DNA of 64,000 bases, taken from the NCBI RefSeq assembly GCF_000166395.1, contig NC_014655.1, forward strand, positions 992,001-1,056,000. The letters run 5' to 3'. Source of the DNA: Leadbetterella byssophila DSM 17132. Its GTDB lineage: Bacteria > Bacteroidota > Bacteroidia > Cytophagales > Spirosomataceae. The notes under the pieces are model-generated. The model searched no databases. It was not told the DNA's origin and saw nothing but the letters and a program-made list of their open reading frames with translations. Shown here in pieces: positions 26,283 through 34,522 of the stretch. The position numbers and the translations under genes are program-made. The stretch's first letter is position 1. The number at the start of each line of letters is the position of its first letter.

Positions 26283-26576
26283 TTATCTGTTTGTGTTAAT
26301 TAAATTTTCCAATTCAGTTGCAGGCACTATACCCGATTGTCGCCAAAGCGGTTTGCCGTTTTTGAATAAAATAAGCGTAGGAACACCACGCACCTGATAA
26401 GCCGATGCTGCTTGCGGATTTTTGTCCACATCAATTTTGATAATGTATGCATTTTCACCTACTCGGTTTTTTACATCTTCCAAAATGGGCGACAACATTT
26501 TACACGGACTGCACCAAGTAGCAAAAAAGTCCACCAATACAGGTTTATCCTGATTTATTATTTCTTGAAATGTCAT
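26283..26576 (-). CDS. trxA: Thioredoxin
   Basis: 97 residues, a complete minimal thioredoxin with the active site WCSPC (Cys22 and Cys25) and the cis-Pro segment VRGVPTLILF. It is cytoplasmic, with no signal peptide. In this cluster it probably reduces persulfides or regenerates the rhodanese and sulfur-carrier proteins (inference). Its start overlaps the DUF6132 stop by 4 bases. Confidence 0.92.
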   Translation of the reverse strand: MTFQEIINQDKPVLVDFFATWCSPCKMLSPILEDVKNRVGENAYIIKIDVDKNPQAASAYQVRGVPTLILFKNGKPLWRQSGIVPATELENLINTNR

Positions 26577-26779
26577 ATTGTTGTTTTGTTGTTTTTTTGA
26601 AAAATAGATAGCAATAATCCTCCCATAACTGCACCGTAGATAGTGCTATTAGTTGGATTTGAAGTGATGGCACAACTTCCCGAACTGCAACCCACTTGTT
26701 GCCAATAAAAATATCCTGCTACTGCTCCCACAAATACACCAATGATTGTGAGCAAATGCTTTTTAGCGAATTTCTTCAT
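26573..26779 (-). CDS. DUF6132 small membrane protein
   Basis: 68 residues, two hydrophobic segments, with the motif YWQQVGCSSGSCAITSNPTNS that carries two cysteines typical of the family. Function unknown; it recurs in sulfur and rhodanese clusters of Bacteroidota. It overlaps both neighbours on the same strand. Confidence 0.85.
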   Translation of the reverse strand: MKKFAKKHLLTIIGVFVGAVAGYFYWQQVGCSSGSCAITSNPTNSTIYGAVMGGLLLSIFQKNNKTTI

Positions 26780-26996
26780 AGTTTACTTCTTCAATTTTTC
26801 TGTTGCTTTTGCGAACAGGCGTATTACAACCCGAAGCACCACAACAACCGATATTCATTATTGGTATTAGCGAAAACAAAACACCCGCACCCACAAAAAG
26901 CCAATCTCTTGCAACAACGCTTTGCACAATAATGAAAATGCCTATTGCTAAGCGAAGCACCCGCATTAAATCCCAAGTTTTTAAATACTTTTTCAT
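26763..26996 (-). CDS. DUF2892/YgaP-like small membrane protein
   Basis: 77 residues: the hairpin membrane unit of the YgaP C-terminal domain (MRVLRLAIGIFIIVQSVVARDW) followed by IMNIGCCGASGCNTPV, rich in cysteine. In E. coli YgaP this unit is fused to a rhodanese domain; here the rhodanese gene is separate and lies just upstream. It overlaps DUF6132 by 17 bases. Confidence 0.85.
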   Translation of the reverse strand: MKKYLKTWDLMRVLRLAIGIFIIVQSVVARDWLFVGAGVLFSLIPIMNIGCCGASGCNTPVRKSNRKIEEVNYEEIR

Positions 26997-27001
26997 TTTA
27001 T

Positions 27002-27060
27002 TCAGTTGATAATTGACGGTTGAAAATGGATAATAAAAAATAATGGTCCATTGTCAATTC
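27002..27060. repeat. Spacer repeat after the rhodanese gene
   Basis: AGTTGATAATTGACGGTTGA on the left and GGTCCATTGTCAATTC on the right. The right part encodes the last residues of the rhodanese protein. Confidence 0.65.
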
Positions 27061-27374
27061 TCCGCTGTCCATTGTTTTACATTTTGCCACGTCCCGCCAT
27101 TGATAACATTCTGAAATCCGTTGTTTTCCAAAATACTTTTTGCCTGACCGCTACGGTTGCCGCTTCTGCAAAAAACAACGATGCTTTTCTTGTTTTTGAA
27201 TTTGGATAATTGACTTGGCACTTTGTCCAACGGAATGTTTATCGCTCCTTTCACACTACCTGCCGAAAACTCGGCAGGCGTGCGAACATCTACTAAAAAA
27301 GCACCGTCTTTTATGGCTTCTGTTAATTGGTTGTTGTCCGTTTTTACGAACAGATTTTTGAATATTCCAAACAT
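27054..27374 (-). CDS. Single-domain rhodanese sulfurtransferase
   Basis: 106 residues with the DVRTPAEFSAGSVKGAINIPL segment and the active loop CRSGNRSGQ (Cys69). It transfers sulfane sulfur to thiol acceptors. It has no signal peptide. The last residues (WTAEN) lie in spacer-repeat sequence. It lies between the DUF2892-like protein and the persulfide dioxygenase. Confidence 0.92.
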   Translation of the reverse strand: MFGIFKNLFVKTDNNQLTEAIKDGAFLVDVRTPAEFSAGSVKGAINIPLDKVPSQLSKFKNKKSIVVFCRSGNRSGQAKSILENNGFQNVINGGTWQNVKQWTAEN

Positions 27375-27381
27375 TTTAATT

Positions 27382-27462
27382 TAGTTGAAAGTTGATAATT
27401 GAGAGTTGAAAGTATTGGTTAAGAATAAGGAAATCATTCTCCACTTTCCATTTTCCATTATG
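27382..27462. repeat. Spacer repeat between rhodanese and dioxygenase genes
   Basis: AGTTGAAAGTTGATAATTGA on the left and CACTTTCCATTTTCCAT on the right form an imperfect palindrome. Confidence 0.75.
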
Positions 27463-28873
27463 AATTAATTAATTTGCTTTGACATACGAAATCGGTTTTA
27501 GGAACATTGGTTTGTGCAATGGCATTGAAACCACCTTCTACTTCGGTAAAGTTTCTGTAACCTCTTGCCTGTAAAATGCTTGCTGCAATCATACTTCGAT
27601 AGCCACCTGCACAATGCAGGTAAAAATGTTCCTGCGGATTGATGTCTTTAACCCAATCGTTGATGTATGCCAATGGCTTGCTATATGCTTCCTCGATGTG
27701 TTCTGCTGCATACTCGCTTTCTTTGCGAACGTCAATGATTTTGCTTTCGCCTATCTTTACTTCCGATGCAAACTGTTCAGGTGTATTGCGGTTTACGGTA
27801 TCGGTTTCTTTTTCAGCTTTTTCCCAAGTTTCAAAACCACCAGCAAGATGTCCCAACACATTATCAAAACCTACACGGCTCAATCGTGTTACGGCTTCTT
27901 CTTCCTTGCCGTTGTCTGTTACCAACAAAATTGGTTGTTTTACATTTACAATCATTGCACCCACCCAAGGGGCAAAATCGCCATTCAAACCGATATTGAC
28001 AGATTGCGGAATGAAACCCTTTGCAAATTCTTTGTCGCTTCGTGTGTCTAAAATCAATGCTCCTGTACTTTCTGCTATCGTTTCAAATTCTTCTGCCGAA
28101 AGTGCTTTCATTCCTTGCGTAAGCACTTCATCAAAGCTGTCGTAACCTTTTTTGTTCATTGCTACGTTCATTCCGAAGTATGCAGGTGGTGGAAGCAAAC
28201 CGTCTGTAACTGCTTTGATAAATGCTTCTTTATTGGGTTGGTTCAAAGCGTAATTTATTTTCTTTTGATTACCCAATGTATCAACCGTTTCTTTCATCAT
28301 ATTTTTTCCGCAAGCCGAACCTGCTCCGTGTGCAGGATAAACAGTTACATCATCGGGCAACGGTAAAATTTTGTTATACAAACTTTCGTAAAGCAATCCC
28401 GCCAATTCTTCCTGTGTCAAATTAGCTGCTTTCTGTGCCAAATCAGGTCTGCCCACATCGCCTAAAAACAAAGTGTCGCCACTGAACAAAGCCGTTTCCT
28501 TTCCGTTTTCGTCAATCAACAAAAAGCAAGAACTTTCCATTGTATGTCCAGGCGTATGCAGGACTTTGATTTTTACGTTGCCTAATTCAAACACTTGATT
28601 ATCTTCTGCAACAATGGCTTCAAATTCGGGTTTAGCAGTTGCTCCGTAAACAATTGGTGCATTTGTTTTTTTGCTCAAATCAATGTGTCCGCTTACAAAG
28701 TCTGCGTGGAAATGCGTTTCAAAAATGTATTTGAGCTTTACACCGTCTTTTTCCAAACGGTCTAAATACGGTAGCGTTTCACGCAATGGGTCAATAATGG
28801 CGGCTTCGCCATTAGAAGTAATGTAATAAGCACCTTGTGCCAAACACCCTGTATAAATCTGTTCTACTTTCAT
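27458..28873 (-). CDS. Persulfide dioxygenase fused to two rhodanese domains (ETHE1/CstB-like)
   Basis: 471 residues. The N-terminal metallo-beta-lactamase domain has HFHADFVSGH (His54 or 55-56, Asp58, His63), LHTPGHTMES and SGDTLFLGDVGRPDL, the single-iron ETHE1 type that oxidises glutathione or other persulfides to sulfite. Two rhodanese domains follow (about 255-350 and 365-460). The first has no cysteine at the active loop (ILLVTDNGKE) and is probably inactive; the second has HCAGGYRS with cysteine. It is preceded by the shared operator-like site. TauE next to it would export the sulfite formed. Confidence 0.93.
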   Translation of the reverse strand: MKVEQIYTGCLAQGAYYITSNGEAAIIDPLRETLPYLDRLEKDGVKLKYIFETHFHADFVSGHIDLSKKTNAPIVYGATAKPEFEAIVAEDNQVFELGNVKIKVLHTPGHTMESSCFLLIDENGKETALFSGDTLFLGDVGRPDLAQKAANLTQEELAGLLYESLYNKILPLPDDVTVYPAHGAGSACGKNMMKETVDTLGNQKKINYALNQPNKEAFIKAVTDGLLPPPAYFGMNVAMNKKGYDSFDEVLTQGMKALSAEEFETIAESTGALILDTRSDKEFAKGFIPQSVNIGLNGDFAPWVGAMIVNVKQPILLVTDNGKEEEAVTRLSRVGFDNVLGHLAGGFETWEKAEKETDTVNRNTPEQFASEVKIGESKIIDVRKESEYAAEHIEEAYSKPLAYINDWVKDINPQEHFYLHCAGGYRSMIAASILQARGYRNFTEVEGGFNAIAQTNVPKTDFVCQSKLINS

Positions 28874-28923
28874 ATCAGTTGAAAATTAAAAATTGAGAGT
28901 TGAAAATATTTTTTATTATGATG

Positions 28924-28968
28924 CAAATTTCCGATACTTATTTATTCTATACAGCTACTTTTGTTACA
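28924..28968 (-). promoter_or_regulatory. Operator-like site and -7 element of the persulfide dioxygenase gene
   Basis: On the minus strand TGTAACAAAAGTAGCTGTA (28968-28950) is followed at position +23 by TTTG (28927-28924). It is identical to the site before TauE and shows the same spacing. Confidence 0.72.
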
Positions 28969-28972
28969 GAGC

Positions 28973-29039
28973 AGTTGAGAATGGACAATGGACGTTTGAG
29001 AGTTAAAAGTTGTCAATTTTCAACTCTCAACTTTCAACT
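28973..29039. repeat. Spacer repeat after TauE
   Basis: AGTTGAGAATGGACAATGGA on the left and TCAACTCTCAACTTTCAACT on the right flank the end of the TauE gene. A further unit lies at 28876-28907, before the dioxygenase start. Confidence 0.75.
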
Positions 29040-29827
29040 ATAAAAGAGTTTCTTTGATGATGATATAAATACCAATTACCAGTACAAACCAACCAAATGC
29101 AGGTTTGAGTTTTGATCCGTCAATTTTTTTGGAAAGGGCCATACCGATAAAAATTCCGACAATGGCAAAGGCAATTACTTTTGAAAGGAAAAGCCAGTCA
29201 ATAACGGTTTCCCCACTTTCGCCAAAGAAACCAATCAATGATTTTGCTGCAATAATTACCAACGAAGTTCCAACGGCTTCTTTCATTGGTAATTTACTTA
29301 ATATTACCAACGCAGGAATAATTAAAAAGCCACCTCCTGCACCAACAAGCCCTGTCAAAACTCCTACAACTGTTCCTTCAATAAGAATTAACGGATAATT
29401 GAACTGTTGTTTTTGTGGTTCTTCATCGCAAGTTTTTTTATCCTTTTTAATCATACTGTAAGAAGCGAAAATCATCAGCAAGGCAAAAAGTAACATCAAT
29501 AAAATACTTTTGGTAACGGTAAAATTTCCGACACTAAAAATTTCGTTTGGAATGGCAGGAACGATAAATGCCCTTGTAAGAAAAACGGATGCAATTGACG
29601 GAATACCGAACACAACAGCCGTTTTGATATTAACCAAACCCTTTTGGAAATAAGAAAATGAACCTACAACGCTTGTAGTTCCAACGATAAAAAGAGAATA
29701 GGCTGTTGCTAAAACTGCGTCCACACTGAAAAGGTAAACCAGAACAGGAACAGTAAGAATACTGCCACCGCCACCGATTAAACCTAAGGAAATACCTATA
29801 AATATTGATGCTAAATAACCTTCCATA
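29038..29827 (-). CDS. TauE/SafE-family sulfite exporter-type permease
   Basis: The chosen start is the Met before EGYLASIFIGISLG (29827), which matches the family and the homologue at 10.5 kb; a longer frame to 29895 only translates spacer repeat (VNCQLSTVN). About 262 residues with eight membrane segments and the two repeated glycine-rich turns (GLIGGGGSILTVPVL and GLVGAGGGFLIIPAL). It probably exports sulfite or another sulfonate product of the dioxygenase (inference). It lies downstream of its own operator-like site. Confidence 0.92.
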
Positions 29828-29829
29828 AA

Positions 29830-29866
29830 ATTGACAGTTGACAGTTGACAGTTGACAATGGACAAC
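29830..29866. repeat. Spacer repeat before TauE
   Basis: Three tandem TTGACAG units (TTGACAGTTGACAGTTGACA) directly upstream of the TauE start. Confidence 0.75.
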
Positions 29867-29892
29867 GAGACATTAGTGCTCATTGAGCAATG

Positions 29893-29937
29893 CAAAAGTC
29901 AGAAGAAAGATTTTCCTGTACAGCTACTTTTGTTACA
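29893..29937 (-). promoter_or_regulatory. Operator-like site and -7 element of tauE
   Basis: On the minus strand TGTAACAAAAGTAGCTGTA (29937-29919) is followed at position +23 by TTTG (29896-29893). Same 19-mer and spacing as upstream of the dioxygenase. Confidence 0.72.
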
Positions 29938-30364
29938 AAGCAATGGACAATTGATAATTGACAGTTGGCAATGATTTGTCCATTGATAAAGACTGTTTGG
30001 TGGATTTTACGATACTGATAAGTAGTCTTAGTAATTCTTTTATTTTTTGAGAGAAATCAAAATGTTCTATTGCTGATTTGTAGAAACTGTCTTTGAGTAA
30101 ATCAATCCAATATTCAGTTTCGTTAGCTTCTTTCAAGGCTATGTTTATTTTATGGAGAAAAACTTTTTTGCTTTGGGCGTGTTCTGCCTCACGAATCAAA
30201 GCCCTGATAGCAGTTCCGTTTCTAAGCAACTGTTTTGACAGAACAAACTCTTTTTTCTCTGTGGATAAAAACTTATAAAGGTTAATAACAGCAAAAGCAA
30301 ATTCATAAGATTTTTCTGCAACAATATGCTTTTTCATAAACTTTTTTTCATTGTCCATTGTCAC
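29933..30364 (-). CDS. Four-helix-bundle protein (23S rRNA intervening-sequence protein type), copy 2
   Basis: 143 residues, close to copy 1 (FVLSKQLLRNGTAIRALIREAEHAQSKKVFLHKINIALKEANETEYWIDLL), in the opposite orientation. The final residues (LPTVNYQLSIAL) translate a spacer repeat. The coding end reaches to within 4 bases of the tauE operator. The N-terminal 30 residues are a normal family start (KKHIVAEKSYEFAFAVINLY). Function unknown. Confidence 0.82.
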   Translation of the reverse strand: MTMDNEKKFMKKHIVAEKSYEFAFAVINLYKFLSTEKKEFVLSKQLLRNGTAIRALIREAEHAQSKKVFLHKINIALKEANETEYWIDLLKDSFYKSAIEHFDFSQKIKELLRLLISIVKSTKQSLSMDKSLPTVNYQLSIAL

Positions 30365-30374
30365 CTATCAACTG

Positions 30375-30868
30375 TCAATTGATTGTAGTTTTATTTCTAC
30401 CGAGCTTAACAACTCCGATTTCTTCTAATTGTTTTAACAATCGGGAAACTACAACACGGGCAGTTCCTAACTCGTTGGCTAATTGTTCGTGGGTTATGTT
30501 CAAAGTTTAGTTTCGCGTGAGTTCCTTCTTTTTGATAAGCAAAGCGAACATTCTTTCATCAACTTTTTTGAAAGCAATAGCATTTACAATTTCTAATAAA
30601 TCTTCAAAACGCTGGTGATACAAACGAAAAATGTAATCCAACCATTTCGGATATTCTTTGATGAACAACGAAAACTTATCAACAGGCAGAAACAAAATTT
30701 CGGCATCGTCCTCAACTCCTGCTTTTACTTAACTTGTTTCGTTGTGTAAACCGCCAAGAAATGACATTATGCAACTTTCGCCCGCTTTTAAGTAATACAA
30801 TAAAATTTCTCTGCCGTCTTCTTCTTTTCGGATTCTAATCTTCCCTAAAACAGCTACGATTTTAAATG
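30375..30868 (-). pseudogene. Crp/Fnr regulator, broken second copy
   Basis: Homologous to the intact Crp at 9.9 kb from its residue ~50 to the end (REILLYYLKAGESCIMSFLGG, FIKEYPKWLDYIFRLYHQRFE, NITHEQLANELGTARVVVSR). Two in-frame stop codons interrupt it (after HNETS and after LTRN). The first ~50 residues are missing, where an IS3-type element begins. It is clearly dead. Confidence 0.9.
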
Positions 30869-32060
30869 TAGTTTAATAATTTAGGGACAATGAAAAAAAG
30901 TAAGTTTAGCGAAACAAAAATCATTAAGGTTTTGAAGCAGCAGGAATTGGGAACATCTGTTACGGATATCTGCCGCGAACATGGCATTATCCAGGGTACA
31001 TTTTATGGATGAAAGAGTAAATATTCGGGTATGGAGGCTTCCCAGCTCAAACAGATGAAAGATTTGGAGCGGGAGCTGGCACAATATAAGAAAATAGTTG
31101 CCGAGCAGACGCTTCAGATCACGGTGCTAAAAGATGTTATTGAAAAAAAGCTCTAGGGCCTGCCGAGAAGCGAGAGCTTGTAGGTTATGCCCAGGAAGAT
31201 TTTGGGATGAGCTTACGGCAGGCCTGTTCACTATTCAACATCAGTACGTCTGTTTTAAAGCGTAAAGATGATTCAGAAGTGATCCAGCAGCTATCCAAGC
31301 TGGCCGATTTACACCGTACCTGCGGTTTCTGGATGATGTATCACAGGCTTAGGAAGCTACAGTATATGTGGAATCACTAACGTGTTTATAGAATATATAC
31401 GTCTATGCGTCTGAATCTTAGGAACAAGCGTAAAAAACGCCTCCCTGCGCGGCTGAAAGCACCTTTGTTATGTCCTATCGGGCCTAAAATATCCTGGAAC
31501 GGTCCGCCGCTGCGGCCTTGACTTCATGCATGACACTTTGGCTAATGGAAAGACGATACGCACACTCAACGTCATTGATGATTTCAGCCGGGAGGCGCTA
31601 TCTATCACAGTGGACACTAGCCTCCCTGCACAACGGGTGATCCGGGAGCTGGAAAAGCTGCTAGAATGGCGCGGTAAGCCCGAGAAGATCCGATCAGATA
31701 ACAGGCCAGAGTTTGTCGCCGAAGCCATGCGTACTTGGTGTGAGAAAAACGACATACAATGGGAATTTATCCAGCCTGAAAAGCCAACACAGAACAGTTT
31801 AATCGAACGGTTTAACAGAACATTCAGACAAGATGTACTGGACGGCTATATGTTTGACAACCTCCCACAGATTAGAAAATGCGCAGAGGCGTGGGCATGG
31901 ATGTACAACAATGAAACCACATTACTCTTTAGGAAAACTGACGCCCACTTAATTCCTATTGAATTATGAAAAAATCTCCGCGTTTCCCACATTCCAACAG
32001 GATAATAATGAAAAATCAAATTGGAAATATTTAGTTTTGGGTGTAGCTAGCTAGGGGAAG
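30869..32060 (+). mobile_element. IS3-family element remnant
   Basis: Contains a two-gene IS3-type transposase in decay, joined directly to the truncated Crp pseudogene at the left and to an IS66 remnant at the right. No terminal repeats could be fixed. Confidence 0.7.
30890..32054 (+). pseudogene. IS3-type transposase OrfA/OrfB, degraded
   Basis: OrfA (30890-31156) has the helix-turn-helix start KKSKFSETKIIKVLKQQELG but a TGA in place of a Trp codon at FYG-stop-KSKYSG. OrfB follows in broken pieces: ELVGYAQEDFGMSLRQACSLF, then the rve core from 31526 ([54 protein letters not shown]) and, in another frame, the C-terminus NWKYLVLGVAS ending at 32054. The DDE core carries D, D and E, but frameshifts and stops make it non-functional. 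GPEF has become RPEF. Confidence 0.85.
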
Positions 32061-32352
32061 ATTACACCATGGCCTATGCCTACGCACGTTGGGATGCGCT
32101 ATCAGCTTATCTATACCATGGAAACCTACAGATCGATAATAACCTTGTCGAGAATGCCATCCGTCCCATTGCGCTGGGACGAAAAAACTATCTCTTCGTG
32201 GGAAGTCATGAGGCAGCACAAAGATCGGCAATGATCTATTTGCCATTTGCAAAAAGATTGAGGTGAACCCCTACCAATGGCTGAAATACACCTTGGAGAA
32301 TATCATGTCAATCAACCACAAAAACTTAAAAGATCTCTACCCGCAGAACTAA
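32055..32352 (+). pseudogene. IS66 transposase C-terminal fragment
   Basis: The segment IDNNLVENAIRPIALGRKNYLF is the hallmark of IS66 TnpC. A one-base shift separates AAQRSAMIY from the proper end VNPYQWLKYTLENIMSINHK, which stops at 32352. Only the last ~100 of some 500 residues remain. The bases after the stop (GTAGTTCGTCGGGCGGATAC near 32371-32390) could be the right IS end. Confidence 0.8.
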
Positions 32353-32396
32353 TCTTCAGGAATCGAACATGTAGTTCGTCGGGCGGATACGATGAT

Positions 32397-33560
32397 TTAT
32401 TCATCGTATCTGTCAGCGTAATTTTCAATTTTAAAAGTAAACGCATTTTTTAATTCAGGTTTAATTATAATGTTTGAATATGTACCTTGAACTTCTGCTT
32501 CTGATTCCCAGCTACCTCGGGTAAATTTAAATTTTGCCGGACTTTTGAGTTTTAATATTATTTCCCGTTCATAATCTGATATCCTATTCATTTTAACTGC
32601 ATTCGCATTCCAATTTCCTAAACTGGTTTGGTTGCCGGATATGTAAACAGTATCTTCCTTATTTGGAACCTTCAGCCTGATTGTAGTTTCATATTCTTGT
32701 TCACTTATTTCATCTTCTTCCTTTTCCTGAATATTTTTAAAATAAAACTCTAAAGCATTGTTTAATGCAGGAGGAAAGGTATTCCAATGACTGTTGTTTG
32801 TAAATTCATCTATTTTTATCAAAAAATTTTCTTGCCTTAAAGAATCCCTAAAAAAAGAATAAACGTGCTCCCTGGCGAATTTCCATTCTTTCCAATAGTT
32901 AATTCCTTCATCGGCATTACTTAAGTAAATGAAAGTTGGGTATTTTATTTTAGAATAATCAAATTTTGAAAGCCGTTCACTTAAATAGTTTTCGTCATAG
33001 GCAAGATTGGGAGATATTGCAATGTAGTTTCTAAACAAATTAGGCTTTTCAAGAAAAGAATATAGAATAAATGACGCTCCCAGAGAATGACCGATTATGA
33101 TCTTCTGATCTAAAATTCTGTAATTCTCACGGATGTACGGCATAACTTCCTTTTCAATATACCCCATAAAATTGTCGGCATTCCCGGAGTATTTTCCAAA
33201 TATTCTTTTAGAACTTTCTGTTTGTAATACCGGTAAAAAGTCATTGTTTCTAGAGTAATCAAGTGCTTCATTATACGGGGATGATATCCCGACTATTATA
33301 AAGGCACTGCTACCATTGGTTAAGAAAGATATGATGGAACTTGTGTAATCAAAAAATTCTCTGTTCTGACAATCTAAAACATAAATTACCTTAAAATATT
33401 CATTGGTTCTCCAATCGTAATCCACGGGTGTATACACCAAAATTTCTCTCTCCTGATTTAAAATCTCTGATTTGATTTTTACATTCTCAACTCTTGCAAT
33501 TTGTTGAGCAAAAATTTGATTACAAAATAACGCTAATAAAATGATGAACTTCCATTTCAT
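32397..33560 (-). CDS. Secreted esterase-D-type alpha/beta hydrolase with C-terminal beta domain
   Basis: 387 residues with a signal peptide (MKWKFIILLALFCNQIFAQQ). It belongs to the putative esterase family (enterochelin esterase/esterase D type): IVGISSPYNEALDYSRNNDFL and the nucleophile elbow IIGHSLGASF near residue 158. From about residue 290 a beta-sandwich follows (VYISGNQTSLGNWNANAVKMNR) resembling a CBM20 or starch-binding module. The natural substrate is unknown. It starts 22 bases after attC-like site S7 on the minus strand and ends next to IS66 debris. Confidence 0.85.
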   Translation of the reverse strand: MKWKFIILLALFCNQIFAQQIARVENVKIKSEILNQEREILVYTPVDYDWRTNEYFKVIYVLDCQNREFFDYTSSIISFLTNGSSAFIIVGISSPYNEALDYSRNNDFLPVLQTESSKRIFGKYSGNADNFMGYIEKEVMPYIRENYRILDQKIIIGHSLGASFILYSFLEKPNLFRNYIAISPNLAYDENYLSERLSKFDYSKIKYPTFIYLSNADEGINYWKEWKFAREHVYSFFRDSLRQENFLIKIDEFTNNSHWNTFPPALNNALEFYFKNIQEKEEDEISEQEYETTIRLKVPNKEDTVYISGNQTSLGNWNANAVKMNRISDYEREIILKLKSPAKFKFTRGSWESEAEVQGTYSNIIIKPELKNAFTFKIENYADRYDE

Positions 33561-33581
33561 ATGTTTTGCTTTTAATCACAC

Positions 33582-33700
33582 ACAACGATTCGCGGCTTTG
33601 CGAAGTTCGTAACCGCTAAACTTTCCACTAAGATAAAACTTCTTGCAAAACGAGAACGTGAATTAACCACAAAATTCGCAATCTCGCCAAACCGCTGTTG
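33582..33700. repeat. attC-like palindrome S7
   Basis: Arms GCGGCTTTGCGAAGTTCG (33592-33609) and GCAATCTCGCCAAACCGC (33678-33695) pair at about 12 of 18 positions. The right boundary CGCTGTTG abuts the IS91-like copy C, as S1 abuts copy B. It is the weakest of the set. Confidence 0.5.
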
Positions 33701-34522
33701 AACTAAACCTCCGGTAGCTTTCGCTGCGATGATTTTGTACCTTAGTATATATTAAATAACTGCTACTATGGTAACTAAAAAAAATCTCCGGAGGAATTAA
33801 GACCTGCCTTGAGCGTAGTCGAAAGGACGAACAAGTATTTGAATCGCGCTTGTAATGAAATTACAGGTTTTTCTGAACTTCTGCAACGTTTTGAACGAAA
33901 AATTTCTATTTTAGGACGAAGTAAACGCACTTTCGAAAATTATTCACGCCGTGTGGCTGCACTGGCGCTTCATTTTGAATCTTTACCCACCGATTTACAT
34001 CCCGAACAGGTTAAAGATTATCTGTTTGAACTGCAGCAACGCTCCCATTCATCTTCTCAATCGTATTTTAAACACACCGTTTACGGATTGCGTTTTCTCT
34101 TAAATTCCGAAAATCTTCCGTACGATTATCTTCATTTACCCTCGATTCCTAAAGAAAAAAAACTACCCGTCATCCTAAGTCGAGAAGAAATTTGGAGAAT
34201 ACTCCAACATGACGGTTTGTTGTTTGAAAAGAATTGGGTGGTTTATGCCAAGCGACCTTTGGGTGGCCCCAAGCAAGTGATTGAATATTTAGGCAGATAC
34301 ACCCACAAAGTTGCTATAAGCAATCATCGGATAAAAAATGTAACCGAACAAGAAGTTACCATCAGCTATAAAGATTACAAAGACCAAAGTAAAACCAAGC
34401 AACTCACCTTAAAAAACGAAGAATTTACAAGGCGATTTAGCTTACATATTCTACCCAAACGCTTTGTGCAAATCAGACATTACGGAATTCTAAGCAGCAG
34501 TAGGAAACGCGGAAAACTCCAA
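33698..34522 (+). mobile_element. IS91-like element, copy C (right end lost)
   Basis: Left end identical to copy B and near-identical coding sequence to copy A up to CTCCAA (34517-34522). There copy A continues into the natural transposase end, while copy C passes directly into the end of an AraC-type gene. An extra 9 bases (GAACAAGTA type) lie near the start relative to copy A. Confidence 0.8.

Noticed and set aside
27614..28425. Several long plus-strand reading frames across the persulfide dioxygenase gene
   Set aside because: They lie opposite a clearly conserved enzyme and have no family features; they are mirror frames.
25540..30380. Spacer repeats considered as a CRISPR array
   Set aside because: Units are degenerate, vary in length and order, have no regular spacers, and no cas genes are near.
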